64,000 nt of DNA from Leptospiraceae bacterium (GCA_016711485.1 JADJSX010000029.1:124001-188000); one strand, 5' to 3'; positions 8,855 through 18,334 are shown, counted from the first letter of the stretch. Notes: generated by a model from the letters alone, not told the origin. Numbers and translations are program-made.

Positions 8855-10747
8855 TTAGGTTTGAGTAGGCACAAACTGGCTTTCGTAGAGTTTTGCATAA
8901 AGACCATTTTGCGCTAGTAGAGATTCGTGATCTCCTACTTCTGCAATTTGACCAGAGTCCATGACTACGATTTTTGGGATGCGGCGAATGGTGGATAGAC
9001 GGTGTGCGATTATAAAAGTTGTTCTATTTTTAAAGAGAGTATCTAATGCTTCTCCAACTAGTTTTTCTGTTTGAGCGTCTAATGCACTAGTTGCCTCATC
9101 TAATATTAAAATCTCAGGATTACGAAGTAATGCTCTTGCGATTACAAGCCTTTGCCTTTGACCACCAGATAGATTTAGACCTCGAACTCCTAAAATACTA
9201 TTATAACCATGTTCCATCTCCATTATGAATTCATCCGCGTTTGCAAGTTTTGCTGCGTGGATAATTTCGGTTAAATTAGAATTTGGTCGACCGTAAGCTA
9301 TATTTTCTGCAACGGTTCCGTGAAACAAAAATATATTCTGTGTTACAATTCCAATCTTTCTTCTAAGGTCGTGAAGGCTGTAGTCCTGAATATTTGTTCC
9401 GTCGAAAGTAATTTCTCCGACAGATAAATCATAGAATCTTGGAATTAAATCCATTAAAGTAGATTTGCCGCTTCCACTTGAACCAACAAATGCAATTGTG
9501 TCTCCAATTTTTATTTCGAGGTTAATACCGTGTAATACTTCACTGTTTGTTTCAGGATATTGAAAGTGAATATCTTTAAACTTTATTGAATCTTTTAGAG
9601 TTGATACTATGATTTTTGATTTTTCTTCGTGGGATTCTGTATTTTTTTTGTCAATGATTTCGAAGATTCGTTCTCCGGAGATATTTGCCTGTGTAATTTT
9701 CCCAAACATTTGAGATAGTTGTGTCAAGGGACGAAGTAAAAATAATAGTGTGAGTAAAAACGCCATAAACTCACCTTGTGTAAAACTTCCATTAAATATT
9801 AACTTTGCGCCGATGGCGAAAAATCCTAATACAACAAGTGAGGACGTTAGTTCTACAAGACCCGGGGCAACTTGTAAGTAAAATTGTCCTTTAAAATTTC
9901 GATGAGATAATTTTGTATTTATTTCTTCGAATTTTCCCATTTCATAGTCTTCCATTGAAAAACTACGAATTACTCGAATTCCAGAAATCATTTCTTGTAC
10001 ATTTGCATTTAAATCTGCCATTCTTTCTTGAAATTTGGAAGTTGACTTTGAAATTTTCTTAGTAAATAAAGTTACTGGGTAAATAATAATAGGAACAGTG
10101 ACAGAAGCGATCAATAGTAATTCTGTATTGAGATACAGTAATACAACTAAGTGAGTGATTACGTAAAAGAAATTAATTATTGCATCTCGGAGGTTACTTG
10201 AAATAATTGCGGCAATAATTTCAGCATCATTTATAATCCGACTCATGAGTAAGCCCGTTTTTTCTTTGTAAAAATACGTTAGTGGTAAGGTCTGAACTTT
10301 CATAAATAATTCTTGTCGTAAATCCCTTACTGCATTATAACCACTCGTTGCAATACAGTAAACAGAAAGTAAAAAACAAATCATTTTAAGAACATAGAGT
10401 GGTACAATTAATTTACAGATAGTCCACACAATTTCTGTTGAGTCCAAGTCTCTTATTTTCGTGTTAACTCGGAATTTTAAGACTATAATGAAACGTTTTA
10501 TTTTCTCCAAACCATCTAGAGAGTGACGACCGAACATTTTTTCTTTGATTAATATATTGTATTCGGGAACTGTGTATTCTAATTTGAAGTCTGTTTTCTT
10601 TTCAGTGCCTAATGCATCGAAAAGGGGGATTAAAATTGTGATGGAGGATGCGTTTATAAGTGCCGTCAAGATAGCAAAAAGAATTCCTGCTACAAAACGA
10701 TATTTATATTTCAATGAATAGGATAAAAGCCGCCTGAATATTTTCAT
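8855..10747 (-). CDS. MsbA-like ABC exporter (TMD-NBD half-transporter)
   Basis: 630 residues with an N-terminal six-helix exporter domain (about 1-360) and a C-terminal ATPase: Walker A GSSGSGKST, signature LSGGQRQRLVIARALL, Walker B ILILDEATSALD and H-loop AHRLST. The architecture and length fit homodimeric lipid or drug exporters such as MsbA, which flips lipid A-core across the inner membrane. An insertion around residues 50-100 (between TM1 and TM2) is longer than in E. coli MsbA. An MsbA role is likely in a double-membrane organism but cannot be separated from a general multidrug exporter by sequence alone. Confidence 0.85.
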   Translation of the reverse strand: MKIFRRLLSYSLKYKYRFVAGILFAILTALINASSITILIPLFDALGTEKKTDFKLEYTVPEYNILIKEKMFGRHSLDGLEKIKRFIIVLKFRVNTKIRDLDSTEIVWTICKLIVPLYVLKMICFLLSVYCIATSGYNAVRDLRQELFMKVQTLPLTYFYKEKTGLLMSRIINDAEIIAAIISSNLRDAIINFFYVITHLVVLLYLNTELLLIASVTVPIIIYPVTLFTKKISKSTSKFQERMADLNANVQEMISGIRVIRSFSMEDYEMGKFEEINTKLSHRNFKGQFYLQVAPGLVELTSSLVVLGFFAIGAKLIFNGSFTQGEFMAFLLTLLFLLRPLTQLSQMFGKITQANISGERIFEIIDKKNTESHEEKSKIIVSTLKDSIKFKDIHFQYPETNSEVLHGINLEIKIGDTIAFVGSSGSGKSTLMDLIPRFYDLSVGEITFDGTNIQDYSLHDLRRKIGIVTQNIFLFHGTVAENIAYGRPNSNLTEIIHAAKLANADEFIMEMEHGYNSILGVRGLNLSGGQRQRLVIARALLRNPEILILDEATSALDAQTEKLVGEALDTLFKNRTTFIIAHRLSTIRRIPKIVVMDSGQIAEVGDHESLLAQNGLYAKLYESQFVPTQT

Positions 10748-10848
10748 TGGAGTCTACATTCATTTATTGATTGCAATTATTACTGTCAAGGGATTTATTT
10801 AAGATTACTACAAACGAAACAGCAAATCCAATCTCTGAATAATCCGTT

Positions 10849-11310
10849 ATGAATTTAAAATTATCTTTTTATGTCTCGCTAGTTTTTTACACTTGTATGT
10901 TGATAATATTGTATTCTGCAAATAGTAAACAAGAGGATATTACAAAAATACAAATTCAAAGAGGAACAACTGGATTTATTTCTTTTGTATTTTCTAATTC
11001 CGCAGATGGATTGGGTCAAAATCCAAAGACAGAAAAATTTTCTAGCTTAGAAGGAACGGTCGCCGAAGAGATCGATAAAATTCAAAATAAAATTTCTTAT
11101 CCACCACAGGCTTTAGAGGATGGATTGGAGTCGGAATGTGAGTGGAGTCTTGTAATTGATTCGCGAAAAAAAGCATCTCAAATTAAAACGATACATCCCT
11201 GTAAGTATAAAATTTTTGAAGAAGAGTTTCGTCGAGTGATTTCGGACTGGGAATTTACTCTACCGGAAAATACAGTTTTGCAAATTCCGGTAAAATTTAA
11301 AATTCAGTAA
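10849..11310 (+). CDS. TonB C-terminal-domain-like protein
   Basis: 153 residues with an N-terminal membrane anchor (about 6-24). The C-terminal half reads like a TonB/TolA C-terminal domain: ISYPPQALEDGLESECEWSL, a beta hairpin, IFEEEFRRVISDWEF and a final strand IPVKFKI. The linker is short and lacks the usual Pro-rich spacer. TonB-like proteins pass inner-membrane energy to outer-membrane receptors. No exbB, exbD or receptor gene is adjacent, so it may instead be a periplasmic structural variant. Two Cys (in ESECEW and HPCKY) could form a disulfide. Confidence 0.62.
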   Translation: MNLKLSFYVSLVFYTCMLIILYSANSKQEDITKIQIQRGTTGFISFVFSNSADGLGQNPKTEKFSSLEGTVAEEIDKIQNKISYPPQALEDGLESECEWSLVIDSRKKASQIKTIHPCKYKIFEEEFRRVISDWEFTLPENTVLQIPVKFKIQ

Positions 11311-11314
11311 CTGT

Positions 11315-12841
11315 CTATTTATAATCTTTACTATAAGTATTTAGCATTTCTTTTGAAATACCTTTTTCAATAATTTCAGTAAAAAGTTTTGCACTTGGTC
11401 TAGGAGTACGTTTGTAACCGTTGTGATAGTCTACTTTTACTAGACCAAATTTTGCTTCAAACCCTTCTGCCCATTCAAAATTGTCAATTAAAGACCAATG
11501 AATATAACCACGAATATCCGCTTTTTTAGTTCGATTTAGATTCCATATCTCAGCAATATGTGTTACTAAGTTAGCTTGTCGCTTAACGTCATTTTCTGCC
11601 GCATCCGCAGTGCCACTTTCAAGAATATAAATCGGCAATTTGTATTTTTCATAGGATTTTGAAAGTATATATGAAAATCCGTATGGATATGCCTCCCATC
11701 CTAAATCGTTTACTATTTCTGGTTTGCTATCAGGATCAGAAAACAAAATATCAAACTTTGTAGGAGAAAAGATATTAGACTTGATGTAATATCTACCATA
11801 GTAGTTAATTCCGAGGTAATCAAGGCTTCCCTTTAGTCCGGAAATTTCTTCTGAATAATCTGTATTAGTTACCTTTAAAATTCCTGTTTGGGTTGCATCT
11901 ACAAAATCCCAGATAAATGATTGTTCTGCTTTCTCCGCAATAATACGATCGAGTGGAGCATAATTTCTGTAAGGCTCAAATGCGCGGGTATGCATAGTAA
12001 ATCCAACAATACTTGTTTTACCTAGTTTTGCGTCTGATTCTAGAATTACTTTTTTAGAAAGTGCATGGACTTTTAGTAATTGTGACATTAGGGGGATAAC
12101 ATCTGTTATTTCTTTTCTTTCTAATAAAGGAGGAAATACTCCTTGCATATATCCGCCGAGAATAAATACCATTGGTTCGTTTAATGTACACCAGTGATCA
12201 ACATCTTCGCCGAAGTTGTCTACTACCACACGTAGGAATTTTTCGAATTGTTCTAATGCATCTTCTCTTTCCCATCCGATTTTTCCGTTTTTTTCTTCCC
12301 AAAACCAAGCAGGGCTTGAAAAATGAAAAAGTGTAAGTAGCGGATAAAGATTATTAGCCTTCATGGACGCTATTAAATTTTTATAATATAAAATTGCATC
12401 TTTATCCGGTTCTTTCATGTCTGCACGTGGAAAAATTCTATCCCAAGCAACAGAAAAACGATAAGAATTATGTTTCATATTTTTCGCCATTTGGAAGTCT
12501 TCTTTGTACATTACATTATGATTCGTTTTTATTAGAATTTCTTCTTTGTTATAACTTCCGAGGTTGTGAATATGACCCGGTTTGGCGAGTCCTTTCCCCA
12601 TAGTTTCGAAACGTTTATTTGCATAAGCATCTTGAATAAATTTACCCCAATCACTGTTGGGAGTTTCTTCCATTTGCTCTGCGGCAGTAGAAGTTCCCCA
12701 AAGGAAATTAGGGGGAAACTCCATCACATCTACATTTGGAAATTCGGAAATGAATTGCGATTGTCTTTTAATTCCACAGGAATTCAAAGTAACGAAAGTT
12801 ATAAGAATGATTAGGTAAGTTATTTTTATTTTCACATACAC
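11315..12841 (-). CDS. Glycoside hydrolase family 1 lipoprotein (beta-glucosidase-like)
   Basis: 508 residues with a lipoprotein signal (hydrophobic stretch ending LNSC). The mature part is a full GH1 barrel: FLWGTSTAAEQ near the start, acid/base E222 in TLNEP, nucleophile E408 in YILESG, and HWSLIDNFEWAEGF near the end. GH1 enzymes cleave terminal beta-linked sugars with retention. Most bacterial GH1 proteins are cytoplasmic, so a lipid-anchored form is unusual and suggests work in the periplasm or at the surface. A TTGACA lies just upstream of the start on the - strand. It stands alone, without sugar-transport neighbours. Confidence 0.88.
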   Translation of the reverse strand: MYVKIKITYLIILITFVTLNSCGIKRQSQFISEFPNVDVMEFPPNFLWGTSTAAEQMEETPNSDWGKFIQDAYANKRFETMGKGLAKPGHIHNLGSYNKEEILIKTNHNVMYKEDFQMAKNMKHNSYRFSVAWDRIFPRADMKEPDKDAILYYKNLIASMKANNLYPLLTLFHFSSPAWFWEEKNGKIGWEREDALEQFEKFLRVVVDNFGEDVDHWCTLNEPMVFILGGYMQGVFPPLLERKEITDVIPLMSQLLKVHALSKKVILESDAKLGKTSIVGFTMHTRAFEPYRNYAPLDRIIAEKAEQSFIWDFVDATQTGILKVTNTDYSEEISGLKGSLDYLGINYYGRYYIKSNIFSPTKFDILFSDPDSKPEIVNDLGWEAYPYGFSYILSKSYEKYKLPIYILESGTADAAENDVKRQANLVTHIAEIWNLNRTKKADIRGYIHWSLIDNFEWAEGFEAKFGLVKVDYHNGYKRTPRPSAKLFTEIIEKGISKEMLNTYSKDYK

Positions 12842-12901
12842 AAAATCGTAACTCGTTTAGTATGTGTCAACAAAAACTGATTTTTATAAAAAAGATTTAT
12901 A

Positions 12902-13411
12902 ATGACTTCTAAAAAAGGGTATAATATTATGCAAATTGTGAATTTATTTGGAACAAAAAAAGAATCTCCTCGATTGCGGCAACTCAAATCACTTTTACTT
13001 TTCGAAACTTTGAACGCAAAAGAATTAAAAATAGTTGATAGTCTTTTGCATGAGCGACATTATTTAAAAGATGAGGTAATTTTTGATACCGGTGAGGAAG
13101 GGCAAGCTCTATATATTATTCTTCAGGGGAAAATACTCATTTGCCACCAAGGTCAGGGAGAGGCTGGAAAAATTGCAGAGTTAGAGCAAGGTAGATTGTT
13201 TGGCGAATTGGCACTTCTCGATAATTTTCCTCGGTCTACTCAAACAAAAGCATTGGAAGATTCTAATTTGGCTGTGTTTTTTAGGGATGATTTTTTAGGA
13301 CTTCTAGAAACCCATGCAGTGATTGCATCTAAAATTTCTCTGCAATTAGCGAGACATATCGGGAAAAGACTTCGTGAAACAGTTTCTAGCACGGGGGTCC
13401 GAATTGAATAA
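12902..13411 (+). CDS. Stand-alone cyclic-nucleotide-binding domain protein
   Basis: 169 residues carrying one CRP-type cNMP-binding domain (about 30-150). The phosphate-binding cassette FGELALLDNFPRSTQ has the Glu and Arg that contact cyclic nucleotide, so ligand binding (cAMP likely) is plausible. There is no helix-turn-helix after the domain, so it is an effector or adaptor rather than a CRP transcription factor. An ATG at 12929, preceded by AGGG, is a possible shorter start. It overlaps the start of the next gene, a permease-like protein, hinting that the two act together. Confidence 0.82.
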   Translation: MTSKKGYNIMQIVNLFGTKKESPRLRQLKSLLLFETLNAKELKIVDSLLHERHYLKDEVIFDTGEEGQALYIILQGKILICHQGQGEAGKIAELEQGRLFGELALLDNFPRSTQTKALEDSNLAVFFRDDFLGLLETHAVIASKISLQLARHIGKRLRETVSSTGVRIE

Positions 13412-14513
13412 ATCAGCAGGTCCTGTTGTATGGGTTGGGATTATTTCTATTACTTGTATTCTTTTATTTTTATTTCAGAAAATTTTATGGTTAGTTGTAC
13501 CATTTCTTCTAGGGTTAATTATTTATTATCTGCTTAGTCCGATTATGAATCGACTAGTTCTTGTTGGATTTAGTAAGGAAACGTCAGTTGCCATAACTAT
13601 GGGTGGATTCTTTTCTATTATTGGTATAATTTCTCTTATTCTATTTCCTTATTTGAGTACCCAGCTTTTATTCTGGAAAGACTCAATGTCTCGATACTTA
13701 GAAGGAGGAATTATTTTACTTCAATCAACTCTGTTAGCGTTGGAGAAAAAATTTAGCTATTTAGATAAAGTGGATTTAAGTGAAAATGTAAATCTTAAAA
13801 TTACAGAATTTACAAATACATTTGCTGAACATTACCTTACAGATTTCATTGTTACACTTAGTTCTTGGCTTCCTACTTTATTTCTTGCACCTTTTTTAGC
13901 TTTTTTCTTTTTGCGAGACGGACATCGTTTTAAAAAATTTTTATGTGATGCGGTTCCGAATGCATACTTTGAACGTACACTTTATTTATTACAAGAAATT
14001 GATAAAACGGCGCGTTCTTATTTCAGAGGACTTTTGACTTTAACTGTTCTAGATACTATTGCGCTGGCGATTGGATTGTGGATAATCGGAATATCCTCTC
14101 CACTGTTATTAGCATTTATAGCAGCAGTGTTTGCTTGGATTCCTTTTGTTGGTTCTGTTCTCGGGTGTGTGATGGTTGTGTTAGTTGCAGCTACTGATTT
14201 TCCGTTAGACCCTATGATTGCGTATGGCGCAATCGCAGTTTTTATTTCTGTTCGAATGTTAGATGATTTTGTTTTTATGCCTCTCACGATTGGTCGTAGT
14301 TTACATATGCATCCTCTTCTTACTGTCCTCATGATTTTTGTCGGAGGTTCTGTTGCGGGGATTTCTGGTCTTATGCTTGTTCTTCCGCTTTTAGGCGTTG
14401 TAATGGTTATTGGGGAGACTTTGGGAATTTTAATTTCAGATGATCGACTTAGAGCAAGATATGAATTCACAAAAAATTTAAAAAAAAGAAAAGCCTCATT
14501 GGATTTAGTTTAA
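13404..14513 (+). CDS. AI-2E/PerM family membrane protein
   Basis: 369 residues with about eight membrane helices in the arrangement of the AI-2E transporter (PerM/TqsA) family, including LAPFLAFFFLRDG and a C-terminal block with VRMLDDFVFMPLTIGRSL. Family members move small solutes or ions; a quorum-signal role is shown for few. I chose TTG 13404, preceded by GGGGG and overlapping the upstream stop by eight bases; a GTG at 13374 is also in frame. The overlap with a cyclic-nucleotide-binding protein suggests joint control. Confidence 0.85.
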   Translation: MNKSAGPVVWVGIISITCILLFLFQKILWLVVPFLLGLIIYYLLSPIMNRLVLVGFSKETSVAITMGGFFSIIGIISLILFPYLSTQLLFWKDSMSRYLEGGIILLQSTLLALEKKFSYLDKVDLSENVNLKITEFTNTFAEHYLTDFIVTLSSWLPTLFLAPFLAFFFLRDGHRFKKFLCDAVPNAYFERTLYLLQEIDKTARSYFRGLLTLTVLDTIALAIGLWIIGISSPLLLAFIAAVFAWIPFVGSVLGCVMVVLVAATDFPLDPMIAYGAIAVFISVRMLDDFVFMPLTIGRSLHMHPLLTVLMIFVGGSVAGISGLMLVLPLLGVVMVIGETLGILISDDRLRARYEFTKNLKKRKASLDLV

Positions 14514-14562
14514 CACTAAAAATTTGACTTTAGCCTAAACAGATTTCAAATTTTATGGTTGT

Positions 14563-15360
14563 ATGAACTATAGTTTGATAGATACTCATTGTCATTTAGA
14601 CCTAATTGAGACACAGGGACAAGATATATCCGTGTCATTGGAAAAATCAAAAGCAGCCGGTGTCAAAAAGATTGTGCAAATTGGAATCAACTTAGATAGA
14701 TCACAAATAGCAAAACGAATTGCAGTAGAAACTCAAACAGATATTGAATTATCCTATACGATAGGTTGTCATCCTGCGGATAATATAGATTCTCCAGAGA
14801 TTGAAGAAATTTCGAACATGATCGATGAATGTCGAGAAGAAAAGAATTTTGTCGGTATCGGAGAAATCGGTTTAGATTATTTTCATAAAAACGAAACTAA
14901 AGAATCTCAATTGAAAACTTTTCATCACTTTATGGAAATGTCAGCAAAACATTCTTTACCCGTTGTAATTCATTCTAGAGATGCAGCAGAAGATACTTAT
15001 CAAGTATTGAAGGACTATAAAGGAAAAGGTTTTGGAGTAATTCATTGTTTTACTTACAATGCAGAGTATGCTCTTAAATTTGTAGAACTCGGATATTTTA
15101 TTTCTTTCTCGGGAGTAGTTGTTTTTAAAAATGCCCAAGATATTCAGGAAGCAGCTAGAAGAATACCACTGGAGTCAATTTTAATTGAAACGGATGCTCC
15201 TTATTTGTCGCCACCGCCCCATCGTGGAAAAAGAAATGACTCATCAAATCTTCCTTTCATTTTAGAAAAAATGTTTTCCCTTAGAACGGAAGCAAATCAC
15301 AAAGTAGAAGAGACAATATACGAAAATAGTTTGAAATTTATTCACAGAAAAGCGGTGTAA
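14563..15360 (+). CDS. tatD: TatD-family metal-dependent DNase/hydrolase
   Basis: 265 residues of the amidohydrolase-fold TatD family. Metal ligands appear in order: DTHCHLD at the N-terminus, GEIGLDY, PVVIHSRDA, VIHCFT and LIETDAPYLSP. Length is normal. TatD proteins are cytoplasmic 3'-5' exonucleases implicated in DNA repair and RNA turnover. The stop is one base before the serS start, so both are probably on one transcript. Confidence 0.93.
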   Translation: MNYSLIDTHCHLDLIETQGQDISVSLEKSKAAGVKKIVQIGINLDRSQIAKRIAVETQTDIELSYTIGCHPADNIDSPEIEEISNMIDECREEKNFVGIGEIGLDYFHKNETKESQLKTFHHFMEMSAKHSLPVVIHSRDAAEDTYQVLKDYKGKGFGVIHCFTYNAEYALKFVELGYFISFSGVVVFKNAQDIQEAARRIPLESILIETDAPYLSPPPHRGKRNDSSNLPFILEKMFSLRTEANHKVEETIYENSLKFIHRKAV

Positions 15361-15361
15361 A

Positions 15362-16621
15362 ATGTTAGATATAAATAGAATCCAAACAAATCCTGATGAA
15401 CTAAAAGAAATGCTCAAAAAGAGGTGTGTAGAAGATACCTCGTTAGTTGATCGCCTAAACGTAATTATTCAAAACAAGAAAAAACTACAAGGCGAAGTAG
15501 AAAATCTTAGAGCAGAAAGAAATAAAGTAAGTAAAGAAATCGGAATCATAAAAAGCAAAGGTGGCGACATACAAGAAATATCCGCTTCCATGAAAGACGT
15601 CGGTAATAAAATTAAAGAATTAGAAGATGCATTGGAAGTAGAAGAAAATAGTCTTAATGATCTTAATTTGAATTTACCTAATTTTCTAGATATAGAAGTT
15701 CCGTTTGGAAAATCCGATGAAGATAATGTAGAAACTCATTTGTTTGGGGTTAAACCAGAATTTACCTTTACACCGAAGACTCATTTTGAAATTGGAGAGT
15801 CGCTTGGAATTTTTGACTTTGAAAAAGGTGTAAAACTTGCCGGCGGGCGGGCTTATACTTATTTTGGAAGAGCCGCCAAGTTAGAACGTGCACTCATGAA
15901 TTTTATGTTGGATACTCACGCGGCAGACCACGGATACGAAGAGGTTTGGGTTCCAACTCTTGTAAATGATGAGTCAATGAAAACGACAGGGCAGTATCCT
16001 AAGTTTAAAGACGAATACTATCGATTAGAACAAGACAACTTAAGTTTGATTCCGACTGCTGAGGTTCCTCTTACAAATTTATATCGTGATGAAATTATTC
16101 CAGAAGACAAACTGCCAATTTCTGTGATGGCACATACTTCTTGTTTTAGAAGAGAAGCAGGTTCACATGGAAGGGATACGCGTGGTTTGGTTCGAGTTCA
16201 TCAATTTCAAAAAATTGAACTTGTTAAATTTGTAAAACCGGAAGATTCGGAATCCGAACATAGGAAAATGTTAATCAATGCAGAGAATATTCTAAAAAAA
16301 TTAAATCTCCATTATAGAGTTTTGTTGCTCTGTAGCAAAGATACTTCGAACTCTTCTTCTAAAACCTTTGACATTGAAGTGTGGATGCCAGGTCTAAATC
16401 GTTATATGGAGATTTCTTCTGTTTCTAATTTTAAAGATTTCCAAGCACGTCGTGGAAAAATTCGATACAAATCGAAAGAAGGTAAAAACTTACTTCTTCA
16501 CACAATCAATGGCTCTGGACTTGCCATAGGAAGGACTCTTGCGGCTATCGTAGAAAATTATCAGACAGAATCCGGTGATTTTATAATTCCAGATGTTTTA
16601 AAAAAATACTTTTTATATTAG
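15362..16621 (+). CDS. serS: Seryl-tRNA synthetase
   Basis: 419 residues, the normal size for bacterial SerRS. The N-terminal antiparallel coiled-coil arm (about 25-100) is followed by the class II core: motif 2 region TSCFRREAGSHGRDTRG with VRVHQFQKIELV, and motif 3 NGSGLAIGRTLAAIVENYQ. It charges tRNA-Ser (and tRNA-Sec where present) in the cytoplasm. It starts immediately after tatD. Confidence 0.97.
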   Translation: MLDINRIQTNPDELKEMLKKRCVEDTSLVDRLNVIIQNKKKLQGEVENLRAERNKVSKEIGIIKSKGGDIQEISASMKDVGNKIKELEDALEVEENSLNDLNLNLPNFLDIEVPFGKSDEDNVETHLFGVKPEFTFTPKTHFEIGESLGIFDFEKGVKLAGGRAYTYFGRAAKLERALMNFMLDTHAADHGYEEVWVPTLVNDESMKTTGQYPKFKDEYYRLEQDNLSLIPTAEVPLTNLYRDEIIPEDKLPISVMAHTSCFRREAGSHGRDTRGLVRVHQFQKIELVKFVKPEDSESEHRKMLINAENILKKLNLHYRVLLLCSKDTSNSSSKTFDIEVWMPGLNRYMEISSVSNFKDFQARRGKIRYKSKEGKNLLLHTINGSGLAIGRTLAAIVENYQTESGDFIIPDVLKKYFLY

Positions 16622-16685
16622 TATAGAAATTCGATTTTTTACTTATTAACTCATCTTATCTTGAAAAGTGTAAACTGATGTGACA

Positions 16686-16833
16686 ATGCACTCGGCAAAT
16701 TGGGTTAACGCCCAAACCAGTTTATTCAAAGAAATGGGTTTGAATAAAAGAATTATTATTCAATAGTCTAACTTCAGACGATATATGGACTAGTGCAATA
16801 GGATATGGAGATACTTTGGGTAAAGAAATTTGA
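16686..16833 (+). pseudogene. Possible decayed or frameshifted small gene
   Basis: An ATG at 16686 opens a 26-codon frame (MHSANWVNAQTSLFKEMG...) that ends at 16766. A +1 shift just before that stop continues into NSLTSDDIWTSAIGYGDTLG and a stop at 16831-16833. That stop overlaps the TTG start of the next gene (TTGA), the type of junction seen between coupled genes. I recognise no family. Either a small gene with a frameshift, or a chance frame. Confidence 0.3.
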
Positions 16834-17231
16834 AAAAAGGATACTTCATTTTATTTATTTTATTTCTTACGTGTATGATGCGAGTTGATTGGGATAATTT
16901 GGATAAACCTAAGCAAATTTTTGATTATGATCATCCTCATGATGGAAATTTAACAAAGGCAGAAATTGCAAAGAATCCGAATACTAGTTCAGGCGAAAAA
17001 GGGATGTATCGCATTAAAACCTTGGAAGAACTATATGGTCCGACTCCGAATAATTGTGTAAGTAAAATTGCAAAATGTTTAAGTAATTGCAATTTAAATT
17101 ATGATATTAATGCCTCTTTTTTTGCATTGTCAGTTGCCGTTATTCAAGCAAAACGAGCAACTTGTTACGATGAATGTTATAATGATTTATCGCCAGGCTG
17201 TGACTATCCTTTAAAAAGAATTCAATATTAA
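16830..17231 (+). CDS. Small Cys-rich exported protein, unknown function
   Basis: 133 residues starting at TTG. The N-terminus has a lysine pair and a hydrophobic core ending in FLTC, compatible with a lipoprotein signal. The C-terminal half has six Cys (NNC, AKC, SNC, ATC, DEC, GC), suggesting disulfides and an extracytoplasmic location. I recognise no family. The start overlaps the end of a possibly frameshifted small gene; the FHA gene follows 33 bases later. Confidence 0.55.
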   Translation: MKKGYFILFILFLTCMMRVDWDNLDKPKQIFDYDHPHDGNLTKAEIAKNPNTSSGEKGMYRIKTLEELYGPTPNNCVSKIAKCLSNCNLNYDINASFFALSVAVIQAKRATCYDECYNDLSPGCDYPLKRIQY

Positions 17232-17264
17232 ATATAATGAGATTGAAATATTTAAAATTCATTT

Positions 17265-17603
17265 TTGGAACAAAACTTCTTTTTGAAAAACTTTTCAAAA
17301 AAGAATAATCTCTATATTGAGAGTGGAACGTCTATTACCCCCTTAAAAACATTAAGAAAAAAAGTTTATCAAATTGGAAGATCAGTTGAATTAATGAATG
17401 GAATTTTACTTAATTCAGCTGAGTTAAGTAGAGTTCATGCAACGATTGAAAAAAGAAAATTAGATTATTATTTGATAGATAACTTTTCAAAAAATGGAAC
17501 TTTTTTAAATGGGGAACGATTAGCACCGGGTATCCCCTACATACTGATTCATAATGATAATATTGAAATGGGTGAAATTGCTATCAAGTATGTAAGGGAA
17601 TAA
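17265..17603 (+). CDS. FHA-domain protein
   Basis: 112 residues, essentially one forkhead-associated domain: QIGRSVE (GR loop), LSRVHATIEKR (SRxHA), and DNFSKNGTFLNGERL (N-G-T/S loop). FHA domains bind phosphothreonine peptides, so this cytoplasmic protein is probably an adaptor for Ser/Thr kinase signalling. No in-frame ATG exists near the start; TTG 17265 is the most plausible. No kinase gene is adjacent. It converges on a cyclic-nucleotide-binding gene, with only three bases between them. Confidence 0.78.
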   Translation: MEQNFFLKNFSKKNNLYIESGTSITPLKTLRKKVYQIGRSVELMNGILLNSAELSRVHATIEKRKLDYYLIDNFSKNGTFLNGERLAPGIPYILIHNDNIEMGEIAIKYVRE

Positions 17604-17606
17604 TTT

Positions 17607-18077
17607 TTACATATATCTTTTTTTGATTTCTCTGGCTTGTGTAATATCAGTCGTAAGAACACGGAGCCTTTTAACTAAAAAGAATCCAAGTTCTTTATAA
17701 AATTTTAATTCCATATCTTTATTTGCTGTTAGAACTTCGTTTAAGTCTTTGTATGATAATTCCAACAACTCAGTTTTTTCAATTGCTTCTACATTTGCAG
17801 ATCTATTTTCTCCATCTAAAAATGGAAATTCGCCTAGATGTTGACCAGCGGCAATTGTTGTTAGCTTCACATCATCTCCTTCCTTGGAGTTAGTAGTAAC
17901 TTTTAGAGTTCCATATTTTACAACGTACATCGAAGTGGCAGTGCTACCTTCACTAAATAAAAGGCCGTGAACATTAAGATCTACTTTTTTTATTTTTGCG
18001 GCTAATAACGAAAGTTCTCGTTCGTTAAATTTAGAAAATAGATAGATGGTTTTTAAAATTTCTTCAGTTTTTTCCAT
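17607..18077 (-). CDS. Stand-alone cyclic-nucleotide-binding domain protein
   Basis: 156 residues with a CRP-like cNMP-binding domain covering most of the chain (LFSKFNERELSLLAAKI through the cassette LGEFPFLDGENRSANVEAI). The Glu and Arg of the cassette are kept, although the middle differs from classical CRP. No DNA-binding helix-turn-helix follows; the C-terminus is a short charged helix. A second such protein is at 12902 and a predicted adenylate cyclase at 2481, so it is a candidate cAMP effector. Confidence 0.8.
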   Translation of the reverse strand: MEKTEEILKTIYLFSKFNERELSLLAAKIKKVDLNVHGLLFSEGSTATSMYVVKYGTLKVTTNSKEGDDVKLTTIAAGQHLGEFPFLDGENRSANVEAIEKTELLELSYKDLNEVLTANKDMELKFYKELGFFLVKRLRVLTTDITQAREIKKRYM

Positions 18078-18306
18078 ACAGTTTGTTTAACTCCATACAA
18101 TTTTTTCCACCTTTTTATCAGATATAGTTTTTAAGTATACCTCTTCTCGAAAATGGGTTCTAAAAATATTCGAGAAAGCAGAATAACAATCACTGAATTT
18201 ATGTTAGATTTTTATCTATGTCTCTTTAATTACTCGTATATTAGCTATATGTTGAAGTGGTTTATCGGTCTTTAGGAAAAATAATTTACTAAATATAAAA
18301 AAAAAC

Positions 18307-18334
18307 TTGCATAAAAAAAATACCCTTGTACTGT
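18307..18334 (+). promoter_or_regulatory. Candidate sigma-70-type promoter for the small membrane peptide gene
   Basis: TTGCAT at 18307-18312 and TACTGT at 18329-18334 are separated by 16 bases, 30 bases ahead of the ATG at 18364. The region between 18078 and here has no gene; it contains an 8-bp inverted repeat TTCTCGAA/TTCGAGAA at 18144-18176. Confidence 0.35.
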
